A stretch of 64,000 nucleotides of DNA from Aureibaculum algae (GTDB taxonomy: Bacteria; Bacteroidota; Bacteroidia; Flavobacteriales; Flavobacteriaceae). The stretch is taken from assembly GCF_006065315.1 (NCBI RefSeq), contig NZ_CP040749.1, positions 3,990,001 to 4,054,000 of the forward strand. The letters run 5' to 3'. The notes beneath the pieces are model-generated. The model was not told where the DNA came from. It made no database searches and worked only from the letters and a program-made list of their open reading frames with translations. Numbering within the stretch: position 1 is the first letter of the stretch; the number at the start of each line of letters is the position of its first letter. This document shows, piece by piece, positions 39,885-49,272 of this stretch. A program made the translations under genes and the position numbers.

Positions 39885-41159
39885 ATGGATGCACCACTAG
39901 CAGAACGTATACGACCAAAAACCTTAGACGATTATATTAGTCAACAACATTTGGTTGGTGAAAAAGGAGCTTTAACGGCTCATATCAAAAGAGGTGTCAT
40001 TCCGTCACTCATCTTATGGGGACCTCCTGGTATTGGTAAAACCACCTTGGCAAATATAATTGCTGAAGAATCAAAGCGTCCATTTTACACACTAAGTGCA
40101 ATTAATTCTGGTGTTAAAGATGTTAGAGAAGTCATTGAAAAAGCGAAACAAAGTGGTGGATTATTTACTACTAAAAATCCTATTCTGTTTATTGATGAAA
40201 TACATCGTTTTAGCAAATCTCAACAAGATTCTTTATTAGGTGCCGTTGAAAAAGGATGGGTAACATTGATAGGTGCTACTACTGAAAATCCAAGTTTTGA
40301 AGTCATTCCTGCCCTACTCTCCCGGTGCCAAGTTTATATTTTAAATTCTTTTGACAAAAAAGATTTGATTGCTCTATTGAACAGAGCTATAGCGGAGGAT
40401 AGTATAATTTCTAAAAAAAATATAGAATTAAAAGAAACGGATGCTTTGTTGCAACTTTCTGGTGGTGACGCTCGAAAACTACTTAATATTTTTGAGTTAA
40501 TTGTAAATGCAGAAGATGAACCTATTGTTATTACTAATGAAAAGGTTTTAGAAAAAGTTCAAAATAATACGGTACGTTACGATAAAACTGGGGAACAGCA
40601 TTATGACATTATATCTGCTTTTATTAAATCTATCCGGGGTAGTGACCCCAATGGTGCAGTTTATTGGTTAGCACGTATGATTGAAGGTGGTGAAGATGGT
40701 AAATTTATTGCCAGAAGATTGGTTATTTTAGCATCTGAAGATATTGGTAATGCCAACCCAAATGCCTTAATGTTAGCAACTTCAACTTTCCAAGCAGTTT
40801 CAGTAATCGGTAATCCTGAATCGAGAATTATACTTAGTCAATGTGCGGTTTATTTGGCGAATTCTCCAAAAAGTAACGCTTCATATATGGCTATAGGCAA
40901 CGCTCAACAATTGGTACAACAAACGGGTGATTTATCTGTACCTCTACATTTGAGAAATGCTCCTACAAAATTAATGAAAGATTTAGATTACGGTAAGAAT
41001 TATCAATATGCACATAACTATGACGATAATTTTATCAATCAAGAATTTTTACCTGACGAAATCAAAAACACAACGTTATACCAACCCGGAAATAATAGTA
41101 GAGAAAATAACTTTAGAGAATTTCTAAAAAAACGCTGGAAAAATAAATATAACTATTAA
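39885..41159 (+). CDS. rarA: Replication-associated recombination protein A (MgsA/RarA AAA+ ATPase)
   Basis: Clamp-loader-like ATPase acting at stalled replication forks. The 424 residues have Walker [10 protein letters not shown] (46-54), Walker [10 protein letters not shown] (101-109), sensor [12 protein letters not shown] (130-140) and an arginine finger at Arg147 (LLSRCQV). The C-terminal tetramerisation part includes [17 protein letters not shown] and [15 protein letters not shown]. Related to eukaryotic WRNIP1. It is monocistronic and convergent with the next gene. Confidence 0.95.
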   Translation: MDAPLAERIRPKTLDDYISQQHLVGEKGALTAHIKRGVIPSLILWGPPGIGKTTLANIIAEESKRPFYTLSAINSGVKDVREVIEKAKQSGGLFTTKNPILFIDEIHRFSKSQQDSLLGAVEKGWVTLIGATTENPSFEVIPALLSRCQVYILNSFDKKDLIALLNRAIAEDSIISKKNIELKETDALLQLSGGDARKLLNIFELIVNAEDEPIVITNEKVLEKVQNNTVRYDKTGEQHYDIISAFIKSIRGSDPNGAVYWLARMIEGGEDGKFIARRLVILASEDIGNANPNALMLATSTFQAVSVIGNPESRIILSQCAVYLANSPKSNASYMAIGNAQQLVQQTGDLSVPLHLRNAPTKLMKDLDYGKNYQYAHNYDDNFINQEFLPDEIKNTTLYQPGNNSRENNFREFLKKRWKNKYNY

Positions 41160-41180
41160 GAGAATCTTATAATAGTAAAC

Positions 41181-42089
41181 CTACCATTTAACATCAAATT
41201 CTTGTTTCATTAAATGGCCGTCAAAATAATATTCTGCATACCATTTACCATCTTCTTTGAAAAAAATACCAGATCTATTTTTTATATAATAAACCTCTTT
41301 TTTACTGGAATTTAATAGAATAAAAACAATTTTTGGAGAGCTATCTACTAATTGATAACCTAGCCTGTTTTTTTGGGCATAAAGTAGTTTTTCAGTAGGT
41401 ACACTTAAAATAGTACCATTATCATCACGGTCTCTATTATCATATTTTGTTCTTTCAACATCCTCTGAAGAATCTATCATTGTTTCCTCAATTTCTTCAA
41501 CCTCTATTTCATTAATTTCTTCTGGCATTTCAACTTCAGTTGCTTCTATCACTTCAACTTCTTCTGCGGCTTCTTCTACGGCATCTGCGGCTTTCGCTAC
41601 AGCATTTTTTGCTTCTTGAACACTACTCTGAACAATTGCTGATTTTGAATTTTCAGTATTTTCTTTATTATAATTTTGAGCTGTTACAGATTCAAATGCT
41701 TCTCGTAATGCCTCTTGATATCCCTTCTTGTAATCCTTTTCTTTACTCCTTCCTTCCTTTGTAATAAGTACTTTTTCATTTTTACAATTTATCAATTCGA
41801 CAACCATTTTTGTTGTAAACATATTAGAAGTATTACTAACACGAGCGGTTAAGACATCACAAGGATTTTTCGCAATTTCAGATGGCATTACTTCGTTATC
41901 AAAGTGCGTTATAAACCCTTCCTTTTCAAATAAAAATTTAGTTAAGGAATTTAATTGATATTGATCATCCGTTTTTTGAAATTCATATTTTGCAGGAATA
42001 ATTACATACTTATAGTCATCTAATGATTGTCCGATAACTAAATTAGAGATAAATATTGTTAAAATAAGGAACAACGATTTCAATTTCAT
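41181..42089 (-). CDS. Exported protein of unknown function with acidic central linker
   Basis: I do not recognise a named family. The 302 residues start with a signal peptide (MKLKSLFLILTIFISNLVIGQ). A first domain (about 22-140, DYKYVIIPAKYEFQKTDDQY, KKGYQEALREAFESV) is followed by a low-complexity alanine/glutamate linker (about 165-215, rich in EEVEVIEATEVEMPEE). A C-terminal domain about 225-302 (RLGYQLVDSSPKIVFILLNSS, NRSGIFFKEDGKWYAEYYFDG) ends in an aromatic-rich strand pattern. The layout suggests a periplasmic two-domain protein; similar genes are common in Flavobacteriia. Monocistronic. Confidence 0.6.
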   Translation of the reverse strand: MKLKSLFLILTIFISNLVIGQSLDDYKYVIIPAKYEFQKTDDQYQLNSLTKFLFEKEGFITHFDNEVMPSEIAKNPCDVLTARVSNTSNMFTTKMVVELINCKNEKVLITKEGRSKEKDYKKGYQEALREAFESVTAQNYNKENTENSKSAIVQSSVQEAKNAVAKAADAVEEAAEEVEVIEATEVEMPEEINEIEVEEIEETMIDSSEDVERTKYDNRDRDDNGTILSVPTEKLLYAQKNRLGYQLVDSSPKIVFILLNSSKKEVYYIKNRSGIFFKEDGKWYAEYYFDGHLMKQEFDVKW

Positions 42090-42280
42090 AATTTAAATTT
42101 TAGTTGATAAAGATAAGAATAATTTTAGTCTAAAATTAAATTCATTCTTAAACTAAGAGACAATTTACTCGCACTTTATAATTTAAGAATTCAAAACCAT
42201 TATCTATAGAAGAATAACAATTAAATTCTCACAATAAGGAACACAAATAATTAAACTAATTCCATGTTAAAGTTATAACA

Positions 42281-42961
42281 CTAAAGGTATTGTTTTATTT
42301 CTAAAAGGCTGGTAACATTAATGACACCATCCGTTTCTGTGTTATGATTTTCTTTAAAATGTATAGTTTTCATACCTACCGCCTTAGCCCCTAAAATATC
42401 TGCCTCAAAATTGTCTCCAATCATTACACTATCCATAATAGTTGCTTTTGCCAACTCCATAGCATGATGAAAAATTTTGGGGTTAGGTTTTTTTACGCCC
42501 ACGCTCTCGGAGGTAATTATTTTATCAAAGAATTCAAGGATACCAGAGGTGTTCATTTTTTTAGTTTGGACTTCATCAAATCCATTCGTTATAATATGCA
42601 ATCCATATTTTGGTGATAAATAATTCAATATATCAACTGCTCCATCAAAAAGAGAATTATAATTTGATAAATTATCGATATACACTTTACTTAAAAGATC
42701 TATTTTAGGGTCAGAAATTCGATACGACAATAAATCAAATGTTTCTTTTAACCGTTTATATCTTAAAAGTTTCTTACTCACACGATCTTCACGATAAAGC
42801 TTCCAATACTTTAAATTTATAGGTTTATAATGAATTAAAAATTCATCTATATTCACCTCTATTCCATTTTCTTTGAATATTAATTCAAAAGCTTGAGCTG
42901 AATTGGTTTCAAAATCCCATAAGGTATGGTCCAAATCGAAAAAAATATGTTTTATTGACAT
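42281..42961 (-). CDS. YjjG-type noncanonical pyrimidine nucleotidase (HAD superfamily)
   Basis: House-cleaning 5'-nucleotidase that removes noncanonical pyrimidine nucleotides. The 226-residue HAD protein has motif I DLDHTLWDFE (9-18, nucleophile Asp9), motif II IITNGFDEVQ, motif III lysine in GVKKPNPKIF and motif IV MIGDNFEADILGAKAVGM. The cap is the C1 helical type. It diverges from the flippase gene with only 12 bases between start codons. A decayed second copy of its 5' end lies at 44416-44507. Confidence 0.88.
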   Translation of the reverse strand: MSIKHIFFDLDHTLWDFETNSAQAFELIFKENGIEVNIDEFLIHYKPINLKYWKLYREDRVSKKLLRYKRLKETFDLLSYRISDPKIDLLSKVYIDNLSNYNSLFDGAVDILNYLSPKYGLHIITNGFDEVQTKKMNTSGILEFFDKIITSESVGVKKPNPKIFHHAMELAKATIMDSVMIGDNFEADILGAKAVGMKTIHFKENHNTETDGVINVTSLLEIKQYL

Positions 42962-42973
42962 TAAGGAAGATAA

Positions 42974-44296
42974 ATGATTATGTTTGATGGTAAAATTACA
43001 ACTTTAGAATTTATCTTTAATCTCAAACATAAGTTTATAGTGAAATTTAATCCTAAACTAATATTTACAACTCCATTTCAAAAAAACATTGCAACACTTT
43101 TTAGTGGCACTTTATTAGCTCAATTAATAAATGTAATTGGTGCTTTGTTTTTAGCAAAATTATATGCCCCTGAGTTTTATGGAGCCTATAGTGTTTTTTT
43201 AAGTTTTGTAAGTATTTTAACTATTGTAAATAGTTTAAAATTAGAATATGTTATAATTACTGATAATTCAGAAGAGAAAAGTAAAAATATGGTCAATGCC
43301 ATATTAATTATTGTTTTAATAGTTAGTGTTATACATTTATTCCTTTTCGCACTCTTTAAAGATTTTTTTTTTAAGCACGGAATTTTTTATATCCTATTAC
43401 TATTAAGTAGTATAACTTCAATGTTTTTATCAAATGCAAAATTATTGGAATCTTATGCTACGAGAAAATCATGGTTTAAAAAAATTGCCAATGCTAGAGT
43501 TTTAATGGCAATATGTACCGTACTATTTCAATTTATATTATTTTACTATAGTAAAAATGGACTTATTTATGGATATGCAGGTGCTGTACTTGTCCTTTTT
43601 ATTTTTTACATTTTAATTTCGAAAAATATTATTAAAAAGCCTGATTTAGCACTATTTAAAAACACGGTTAAGTATCATAAAAACATTATCCGTTTTGCTT
43701 ATCCTTCAGGATTGATTAATGGTGTTGCCAATTACATTTTACCCATATTGATACTAGCTTACTTTTCTGCTGCAGAATCTGGAGTATATGCGTTAGGCTT
43801 AAAAGTAGTATCCGTACCTCTATTTATTATTTCTTCATCTATTTCGCAAGTTTATTTTCAGAAAGCATCAGATTTTTTTAATCATGCTAAATACAAACTT
43901 TATGATTTTACAAAAAAAGTAGCCTTAACAAATATATTAATTATGTTAGCCATTCTATTGGTTATAAACACCATTGGCATTTATTTATTAGAATTATTTT
44001 TTGATAAGGATTGGGAAAATTTAAGTATTTATATTGTCATTCTCTCTTTCTTTGTACTTGGTCAAGTAGCCTTTTCTCCTATTAGTTCATTAATAGTAAT
44101 TATTAATAAAATGCATATAGGATTGATTTTTAATATTACCTTGGCTTTTATTAATTTTATAGCCATTTACATTGGTCAGCTCTATAACAATATCGTTTAT
44201 ACCGTTCTTATTTTCTCTATTGTTGGTGGACTGAGTTATATTATTTTATTAATTTATTTTTTATCATTACTTAAAACGTATAAAAAAGAGGTCTAA
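42974..44296 (+). CDS. Polysaccharide flippase (Wzx-like, MOP superfamily)
   Basis: Inner-membrane transporter predicted to flip lipid-linked glycan units. The 440 residues have 12-14 hydrophobic helices and the typical N terminus (FSGTLLAQLINVIGALFLAKLYAPEFYG). The region is very AT-rich. It stands directly against yjjG and is followed by a 289-base gap before the glycosyltransferase. A second flippase of similar length follows at 45713; the two share only general family features. The roughly 38 residues before the first helix may mean the true start is a later codon. Confidence 0.82.
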   Translation: MIMFDGKITTLEFIFNLKHKFIVKFNPKLIFTTPFQKNIATLFSGTLLAQLINVIGALFLAKLYAPEFYGAYSVFLSFVSILTIVNSLKLEYVIITDNSEEKSKNMVNAILIIVLIVSVIHLFLFALFKDFFFKHGIFYILLLLSSITSMFLSNAKLLESYATRKSWFKKIANARVLMAICTVLFQFILFYYSKNGLIYGYAGAVLVLFIFYILISKNIIKKPDLALFKNTVKYHKNIIRFAYPSGLINGVANYILPILILAYFSAAESGVYALGLKVVSVPLFIISSSISQVYFQKASDFFNHAKYKLYDFTKKVALTNILIMLAILLVINTIGIYLLELFFDKDWENLSIYIVILSFFVLGQVAFSPISSLIVIINKMHIGLIFNITLAFINFIAIYIGQLYNNIVYTVLIFSIVGGLSYIILLIYFLSLLKTYKKEV

Positions 44297-44415
44297 CATT
44301 AATTTAAGGCAAAGCATAGATTTTATCGTTGTCAGATGAAAAATCAATTCAACTAATGGCGAGATCAGATAATGATCACAAAAATGATTGAAAATGATAT
44401 TCGAATTATTTGCAA

Positions 44416-44507
44416 TTAACTACGGAACGTTATAATTTTAAAAGTTCGGGCTAATTTATTTTCAACGTCCCAAATGGAATAATCCAAATCTAAAAAACGT
44501 GTTTTAC
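44416..44507 (-). pseudogene. Relic of a second yjjG 5' end
   Basis: On the minus strand KHVF and, after a one-base loss in a T run, DLDYSIWDVENKLARTFKII match the intact YjjG start (KHIFFDLDHTLWDFETNSAQAF). The HAD nucleophile motif DLD and the WD are kept. The frame ends at a stop after about 25 codons, no usable start codon is left, and nothing further aligns. This is a truncated, decayed gene fragment. It lies in front of the glycosyltransferase just as the intact gene lies in front of the flippase. Confidence 0.7.
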
Positions 44508-44562
44508 ATGTACGTAGCTCATTTAATAGTATTAGACACAATGATGCCCTTTTTTAAATATT

Positions 44563-44570
44563 TATCTTTG
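44563..44570 (+). promoter_or_regulatory. -7 box for the GT4 gene
   Basis: TATCTTTG, a perfect TAnnTTTG, lies 15 bases before the TTG start at 44586 and supports that start. No -33 TTTG at 19 bases. Confidence 0.5.
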
Positions 44571-44585
44571 AATAAACTTATCTAA

Positions 44586-45716
44586 TTGGAAAAAAAGTTA
44601 CATATTTTATTTTTAAATGGATGGTACCCTTCCCGGGTAATGCCCTACAACGGTGACTTTATACAGAGACATGCAGAAGCTGTAGCTATAAAAAACAAAG
44701 TGACTTCTATACATGTAATTACAGATGACAATATCAATAATAACTTAGAAATTGAAAAAAAACAAATTAATGGTGTTACTACCATAATTGGTTATGTAAG
44801 ACCAACTCAAAACATAATATTAAAAGCATACCTTTTTTATAAAGCCTATAAGCAAATATTTAAATTAATTGAACCATATCAATTTGTACATGTTAATAGA
44901 ATTTATCCCATTGGACTCATTGCTATATATCTAAAAATATTTAAAAAGAAGCCCTTTATAGTATCCGAGCATTGGACAGGTTATCTTACGCATAACATAA
45001 GAGGGCTTGAAAAATTTTTTTCTAACGCAATAGCAAAAAACGCATCCTATATTTGTCCTGTTAGTGATCATTTAGGGTCAATGATGCAAAAAAATGGATT
45101 AAAAGGTAATTATACAACGATACCTAATGTCGTTAATACGGATATTTTTAAGCCACTAAAAATAAAAAATAAGACATTTACATTATTGCACATCTCGCAT
45201 ATGGGAGACCAGCATAAAAACATTTCTGGTCAATTAAGAGTAATAGCCAAACTAAAAGAAAAAATCTCAAACTTTAATTTTTATTTAATTGGAGAAAACT
45301 CTTTTAGGTATAAACCAATTATAAAAGAACTAAATATAGAATCTAACGTAATTCTCATAAATCAAATAAAGCATTCTGAGATTCCGGAATATATGAATAA
45401 AGCTGATTTGCTAATACAATTTAGTAATTACGAAAATCTTCCCTGCGTAATTTTAGAAGCTTTTGCTTGCGGATTGCCTGTTATATCAACAAATGTTGGT
45501 GGAATTTCTGAGCATTTCCCTGACAACTTCGGGACCCTTATTTCAAAAAATAATGAAAAAGAATTATTAACTAGTATCTTAATTTTTCACAAATATAGTA
45601 ACGCTGAAAAAGCATTAATTATGCATAAATATATAGAATCAAAATTTTCTCCTCCGGTTCTTTGTGATAAATTTACAAGTCTATACGAACAAGCATTATT
45701 AAGAATTAATAAATGA
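44586..45716 (+). CDS. Family 4 glycosyltransferase
   Basis: GT-B-fold retaining glycosyltransferase, probably adding a sugar to a lipid-linked surface glycan at the cytoplasmic membrane face. The 376 residues have the acceptor-side N-terminal domain (LNGWYPSRVMPYNGDFIQRH) and the donor-binding C-terminal domain with the EX7E motif in NLPCVILEAFACGLPVIST, around 290-310. The start is TTG: a TAA is the codon just before it and no ATG occurs in the first 18 codons. It overlaps the next gene by 4 bases (ATGA), which implies coupled translation. Confidence 0.87.
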   Translation: MEKKLHILFLNGWYPSRVMPYNGDFIQRHAEAVAIKNKVTSIHVITDDNINNNLEIEKKQINGVTTIIGYVRPTQNIILKAYLFYKAYKQIFKLIEPYQFVHVNRIYPIGLIAIYLKIFKKKPFIVSEHWTGYLTHNIRGLEKFFSNAIAKNASYICPVSDHLGSMMQKNGLKGNYTTIPNVVNTDIFKPLKIKNKTFTLLHISHMGDQHKNISGQLRVIAKLKEKISNFNFYLIGENSFRYKPIIKELNIESNVILINQIKHSEIPEYMNKADLLIQFSNYENLPCVILEAFACGLPVISTNVGGISEHFPDNFGTLISKNNEKELLTSILIFHKYSNAEKALIMHKYIESKFSPPVLCDKFTSLYEQALLRINK

Positions 45717-46987
45717 TAGACGGATTAAAAGATTTACTATCAGGTTTTAGAAATAGGAATGGTATGAGTATTTTTTATGCTACCATTTTAGCTAGAATAT
45801 TATCTTTCTTTACTTCTTGGATTGCTTTACAGCTAATAGATAGTAAAGATTTAGGTGTAGTTATTTATGCTTTTACCATAATTTCATTTATCATACCCAT
45901 TAGTGGATTAGGGCTTCATCAAAGTTTAATAAGATATGGGTCATTATCAGCATCTGATACCACCAAAAATCAAATCTTTAAATATGTATTAAATAAAGGA
46001 TTAATATCTTCAGTTGTATTAGTATTACTAATTATTTTAATCAGTTTACTCTTTAAAAGTTATTTTCTAAATGGTATTAATTACCTTATTATTTTATCAT
46101 TTGCAATCCCCACATTTTTCCTTTTAGAAATTGTAAAAGTTCAGTATAGACTTAAACATCAAAATAAGACATTCGCATTAGTTGAAGTTAGTTATAATAT
46201 TTTACTCATAATTTTAGTGACTATTTTAAGTTATACTTACAAAGAGATGGGTTATGCCATTGCTTTGGTTATAGCTCCATTATTAACTTCCGTACTATTT
46301 ATCAAGAAATTAAACATTGACTTTAAAATAAAAGTAAAACCAGATATCATAAATTTTGGCTTTTGGAAATATGGCTTTTTTGCAAGCCTTTCAAATGTTG
46401 CAACAAAATTTTTAACCGCAATAGATATTATCTTGATTGGGTATTTATTAAAAAATTCAGAAATGGTTACTGTTTATAAATATATTTCTCTTATTCCACT
46501 GAGCTTACTATTTATTTCACAAGTATTTATTACAACTGATTTTGTTAATTTAACAGAAAACATTTACAACAAAAATTACATTAAAAAATACATTAAAAAT
46601 TACATGTTTTTATTTGTATTTATAAGTATTTGCATTGGGTTTTCCTCATGGCTATTTGCCGAAGACTTATTACTTTTTTTCGGTACTGAATTTGTAAATT
46701 ATAAAGCCTCGTTCTTAGTTTTAATACTGGGAGCCATTGGTATTTTAATTTTAAGAGGCCTATATGGTAATCTTCTTTCAATCATTGGTAAAGCCAATAT
46801 CAACTACTATATCGCCATATCGGCTATTGTTTTAAACGTAATTCTTAATTATTATTTAATACCCAACTATGGTATTTACGGAGCTGCTTTAACCTCGACG
46901 TTATTAATGTGGGTAACAGGAATAATTTCTTGTTTTGCTTTTTATAAATTGTATAAAAAGTTTCTAGTTCATCAAAAATTAGAATAA
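45713..46987 (+). CDS. Second polysaccharide flippase (Wzx-like)
   Basis: 424-residue polytopic membrane protein with 12-14 helices, typical of Wzx/RfbX: ATILARILSFFTSWIALQL at the N terminus and NYYLIPNYGIYGAALTST near the C terminus, the motif common to this family. It is coupled to the glycosyltransferase by a 4-base overlap. Its 3' end overlaps the 3' end of the convergent acyltransferase gene by 9 bases, so both genes share terminal codons on opposite strands. Confidence 0.85.
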   Translation: MIDGLKDLLSGFRNRNGMSIFYATILARILSFFTSWIALQLIDSKDLGVVIYAFTIISFIIPISGLGLHQSLIRYGSLSASDTTKNQIFKYVLNKGLISSVVLVLLIILISLLFKSYFLNGINYLIILSFAIPTFFLLEIVKVQYRLKHQNKTFALVEVSYNILLIILVTILSYTYKEMGYAIALVIAPLLTSVLFIKKLNIDFKIKVKPDIINFGFWKYGFFASLSNVATKFLTAIDIILIGYLLKNSEMVTVYKYISLIPLSLLFISQVFITTDFVNLTENIYNKNYIKKYIKNYMFLFVFISICIGFSSWLFAEDLLLFFGTEFVNYKASFLVLILGAIGILILRGLYGNLLSIIGKANINYYIAISAIVLNVILNYYLIPNYGIYGAALTSTLLMWVTGIISCFAFYKLYKKFLVHQKLE

Positions 46988-47863
46988 TTGCCATTTTTTA
47001 TACTGAAAATAGGTTTCTTTTATTGCACCAAAACTTTTATAAAAAGATGCAATTTTAGTAATCATAGAGCCTTCAAAATCTAAAACAAATGGTTGACCTG
47101 CATAATATTTAATTATAAAATCTACTAAAAAAGACATGGCTTGTTTTTCTCTACCTAAATTATTTAATGCTGAAAACAAATTTGTAATTCTATGCTCATC
47201 TATTAAAAAAATAGCTCCTCCAAGTAGCTTATCATTTGAATTAAAAACTTCGTAAATGAGTGTTTTTCTCAAAAATTGACCTTGATTAACTAATCTTTGT
47301 AGTGCTAAATAATCTTGTGCAGACTTTTGTAAATCTTCACCCTTATTTTCTCTAAACAGCTCAATAATTGCCTTTGCTGAAGTCGTCTTTTTTATTTTTA
47401 AACCAAACTTTTGAGCTTGTTTCACACTGCTTTTCCGACCTTTTGAATAGCCCTTCAGTAACACCTGATAACTATTATTTTCTAGAGGTAGTATAAAATT
47501 ATATCTGGGCTTTACATGCTTTATAGAAAAATTATTGGAGGTGTTGAGCATCATGTCAATCAATTTGAATTTCTTCGGTATCTTTTGAATAAAATCTTCA
47601 AATAATTTTGATTCTATTTTTTTATGCGAAAAAAGCCCTAATTGTTGTATCCACGGAGCTTGGTAAATATAATTAACACCGTATTTAACCCGTATTGGCA
47701 ATGGCATAACAGCGTTATAATCATCTAAAACCAACGCGTGCCAAGTATCACAAACGGCATCTAAATACCAACTATAGCCATAAACACGACTACTCCTTGA
47801 TTCTAAGATACAATTATCATACTTAAACAGATCTATTTGGCTCCTAGTTAAATACCTAATCAT
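46979..47863 (-). CDS. FemAB-like GNAT-fold acyltransferase
   Basis: 294-residue protein resembling the FemAB/GNAT group that modifies envelope glycans or peptides. KGYSKGRKSSVKQAQKFGLKI (in shorter form GYSKGRKSSVKQAQ, about 135-150) is the lysine-arginine loop typical of these proteins, and LLGGAIFLIDEHRITNLFSA then FLVDFIIKYYAG fit the second GNAT half. Substrate unknown. It is 10 bases downstream of the deacetylase-like gene on the same strand, so the two form a transcription unit directed against the flippase. Confidence 0.7.
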   Translation of the reverse strand: MIRYLTRSQIDLFKYDNCILESRSSRVYGYSWYLDAVCDTWHALVLDDYNAVMPLPIRVKYGVNYIYQAPWIQQLGLFSHKKIESKLFEDFIQKIPKKFKLIDMMLNTSNNFSIKHVKPRYNFILPLENNSYQVLLKGYSKGRKSSVKQAQKFGLKIKKTTSAKAIIELFRENKGEDLQKSAQDYLALQRLVNQGQFLRKTLIYEVFNSNDKLLGGAIFLIDEHRITNLFSALNNLGREKQAMSFLVDFIIKYYAGQPFVLDFEGSMITKIASFYKSFGAIKETYFQYKKWQLF

Positions 47864-47873
47864 AAAAAATATT

Positions 47874-49184
47874 TTAGGCTGATGGTGTTAACTTTTTAAA
47901 CATATCTATGTAAATTTTACGCCACCGTCTCCATCTGTATCTATTACCCAATGTCTCATTATGAAAAAGTGTAATAAAAGTACCATCCACTTTTTTAACT
48001 TGATTGGCTAAGTCAATAATTACTTCAAAAGACTTTTTATTTGGAAGATTTAAATAATCTTTTAAAGTACCATCCATAACCGCAAAAGGAAAAACCTTTA
48101 ATGGCGTTTGAATTTCAAATTCTAAATCATAAAAATAAAACGGAGTACATGTGCTCGCCCTAAAACCAAAATGAGAAGCATACCCCATCGTATAATCTTC
48201 CTTTACTTCTAAATTCACTAAATTTTGATACGTTTCTGGTAAATCTAAACGCAAATAATGTTGTCGCGATTTTTCAATAGGTCTATTTACGATAGATTCT
48301 AATCGTAATTTTTCTTTTTGTAATTTACTTTCGTCTTTAGGCGTAAAGTACGAGGGATGTAATCCAACTTCAGCATAATCGGCCACTGATTTAATTAATG
48401 ATTGATAACTCACATTTCTTGAAGAAGTGTTTTTATCGAAAGTGGTATACCCACCGACAGAAAAGAAAAATATAGTTTTTATATTATATTGCTTCTGGAG
48501 ACTAATGAGGTCATCAAAAGTATCAAAAGGATCTTGTTTAAACCCTAAAATAACTAACGACCTATACCATAAATCAAAAAGCCTCAATTTTGATAAATCT
48601 CTAAAATATCCAGCCACTGTCCTTACCAAACCTTTATGTTTAAAACAGTATGCAATATCAACATCTATGGTTGATATAAATTTGAATTCTCTTTTTTTTA
48701 ATTTACCTGAGGGGTACTTCTCTTTTAATACTTCCTTAAATTTATATGCCCAAATATCAATTAAAGGTTTATGTAAAAATTGATGTTTGAATGCTAAGCT
48801 ATCTTCCGCTGGATACCGCTCATGATTATCTCTAAGATGCGGCAAGTATTCTTCATATCTACTCAATAAATAAAAGGTAGCTGCAAAGATGTCAAATGGC
48901 ACGGAAGCTTCTTGTCGTGTTTGAAAAAAGCATTGAACACCATCCCATTCGCCCATTTTAATTTCAATATCATTAATACCTTGTTCAAACAGAAGATCAG
49001 TACTTCTAATAAATATTTCATTCCCGAAGGGTTGTTTAGCATAGGATAATTTATATCCTTCATGGGCAATAAAATCTTCTACTTTTGATGTAAAATCAAC
49101 TTGTATTTTTAAAATTCTTGTAAAAAAGTGTTTGAAAGTATAGGTTAACCTAGGCGTTATTTTATTGGAATATACTAGTAGCAT
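47874..49184 (-). CDS. Polysaccharide-deacetylase-like protein
   Basis: 436-residue protein with a polysaccharide-deacetylase (NodB-like) C-terminal part after a 150-residue N-terminal region found in Bacteroidota homologues (KPLIDIWAYKFKEVL). Metal-site candidates are TIDVDIA (about 169-175), the histidine in EVGLHPSYF (about 272-280) and the late FHNETLGN. The canonical H-x3-H is not plain, so catalytic competence is uncertain. It probably acts on a surface glycan with the neighbouring acyltransferase and transferase genes. Confidence 0.75.
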   Translation of the reverse strand: MLLVYSNKITPRLTYTFKHFFTRILKIQVDFTSKVEDFIAHEGYKLSYAKQPFGNEIFIRSTDLLFEQGINDIEIKMGEWDGVQCFFQTRQEASVPFDIFAATFYLLSRYEEYLPHLRDNHERYPAEDSLAFKHQFLHKPLIDIWAYKFKEVLKEKYPSGKLKKREFKFISTIDVDIAYCFKHKGLVRTVAGYFRDLSKLRLFDLWYRSLVILGFKQDPFDTFDDLISLQKQYNIKTIFFFSVGGYTTFDKNTSSRNVSYQSLIKSVADYAEVGLHPSYFTPKDESKLQKEKLRLESIVNRPIEKSRQHYLRLDLPETYQNLVNLEVKEDYTMGYASHFGFRASTCTPFYFYDLEFEIQTPLKVFPFAVMDGTLKDYLNLPNKKSFEVIIDLANQVKKVDGTFITLFHNETLGNRYRWRRWRKIYIDMFKKLTPSA

Positions 49185-49206
49185 TATTTTTTCGTGTTCA
49201 GTTTTC

Positions 49207-49233
49207 AGCAGGCAGTTGCAGTCTTCGTATGAC
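49207..49233. repeat. CAGT-rich intergenic run
   Basis: TTCAGTTTTCAGCAGGCAGT followed by TGCAGT, four CAG(T) units at 5-10-base spacing, lies upstream of the deacetylase gene. It resembles the run at 39033-39056. Confidence 0.35.
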
Positions 49234-49272
49234 TATTCATAGTATAACAAACTTATAGTTATGATGTAAAAA

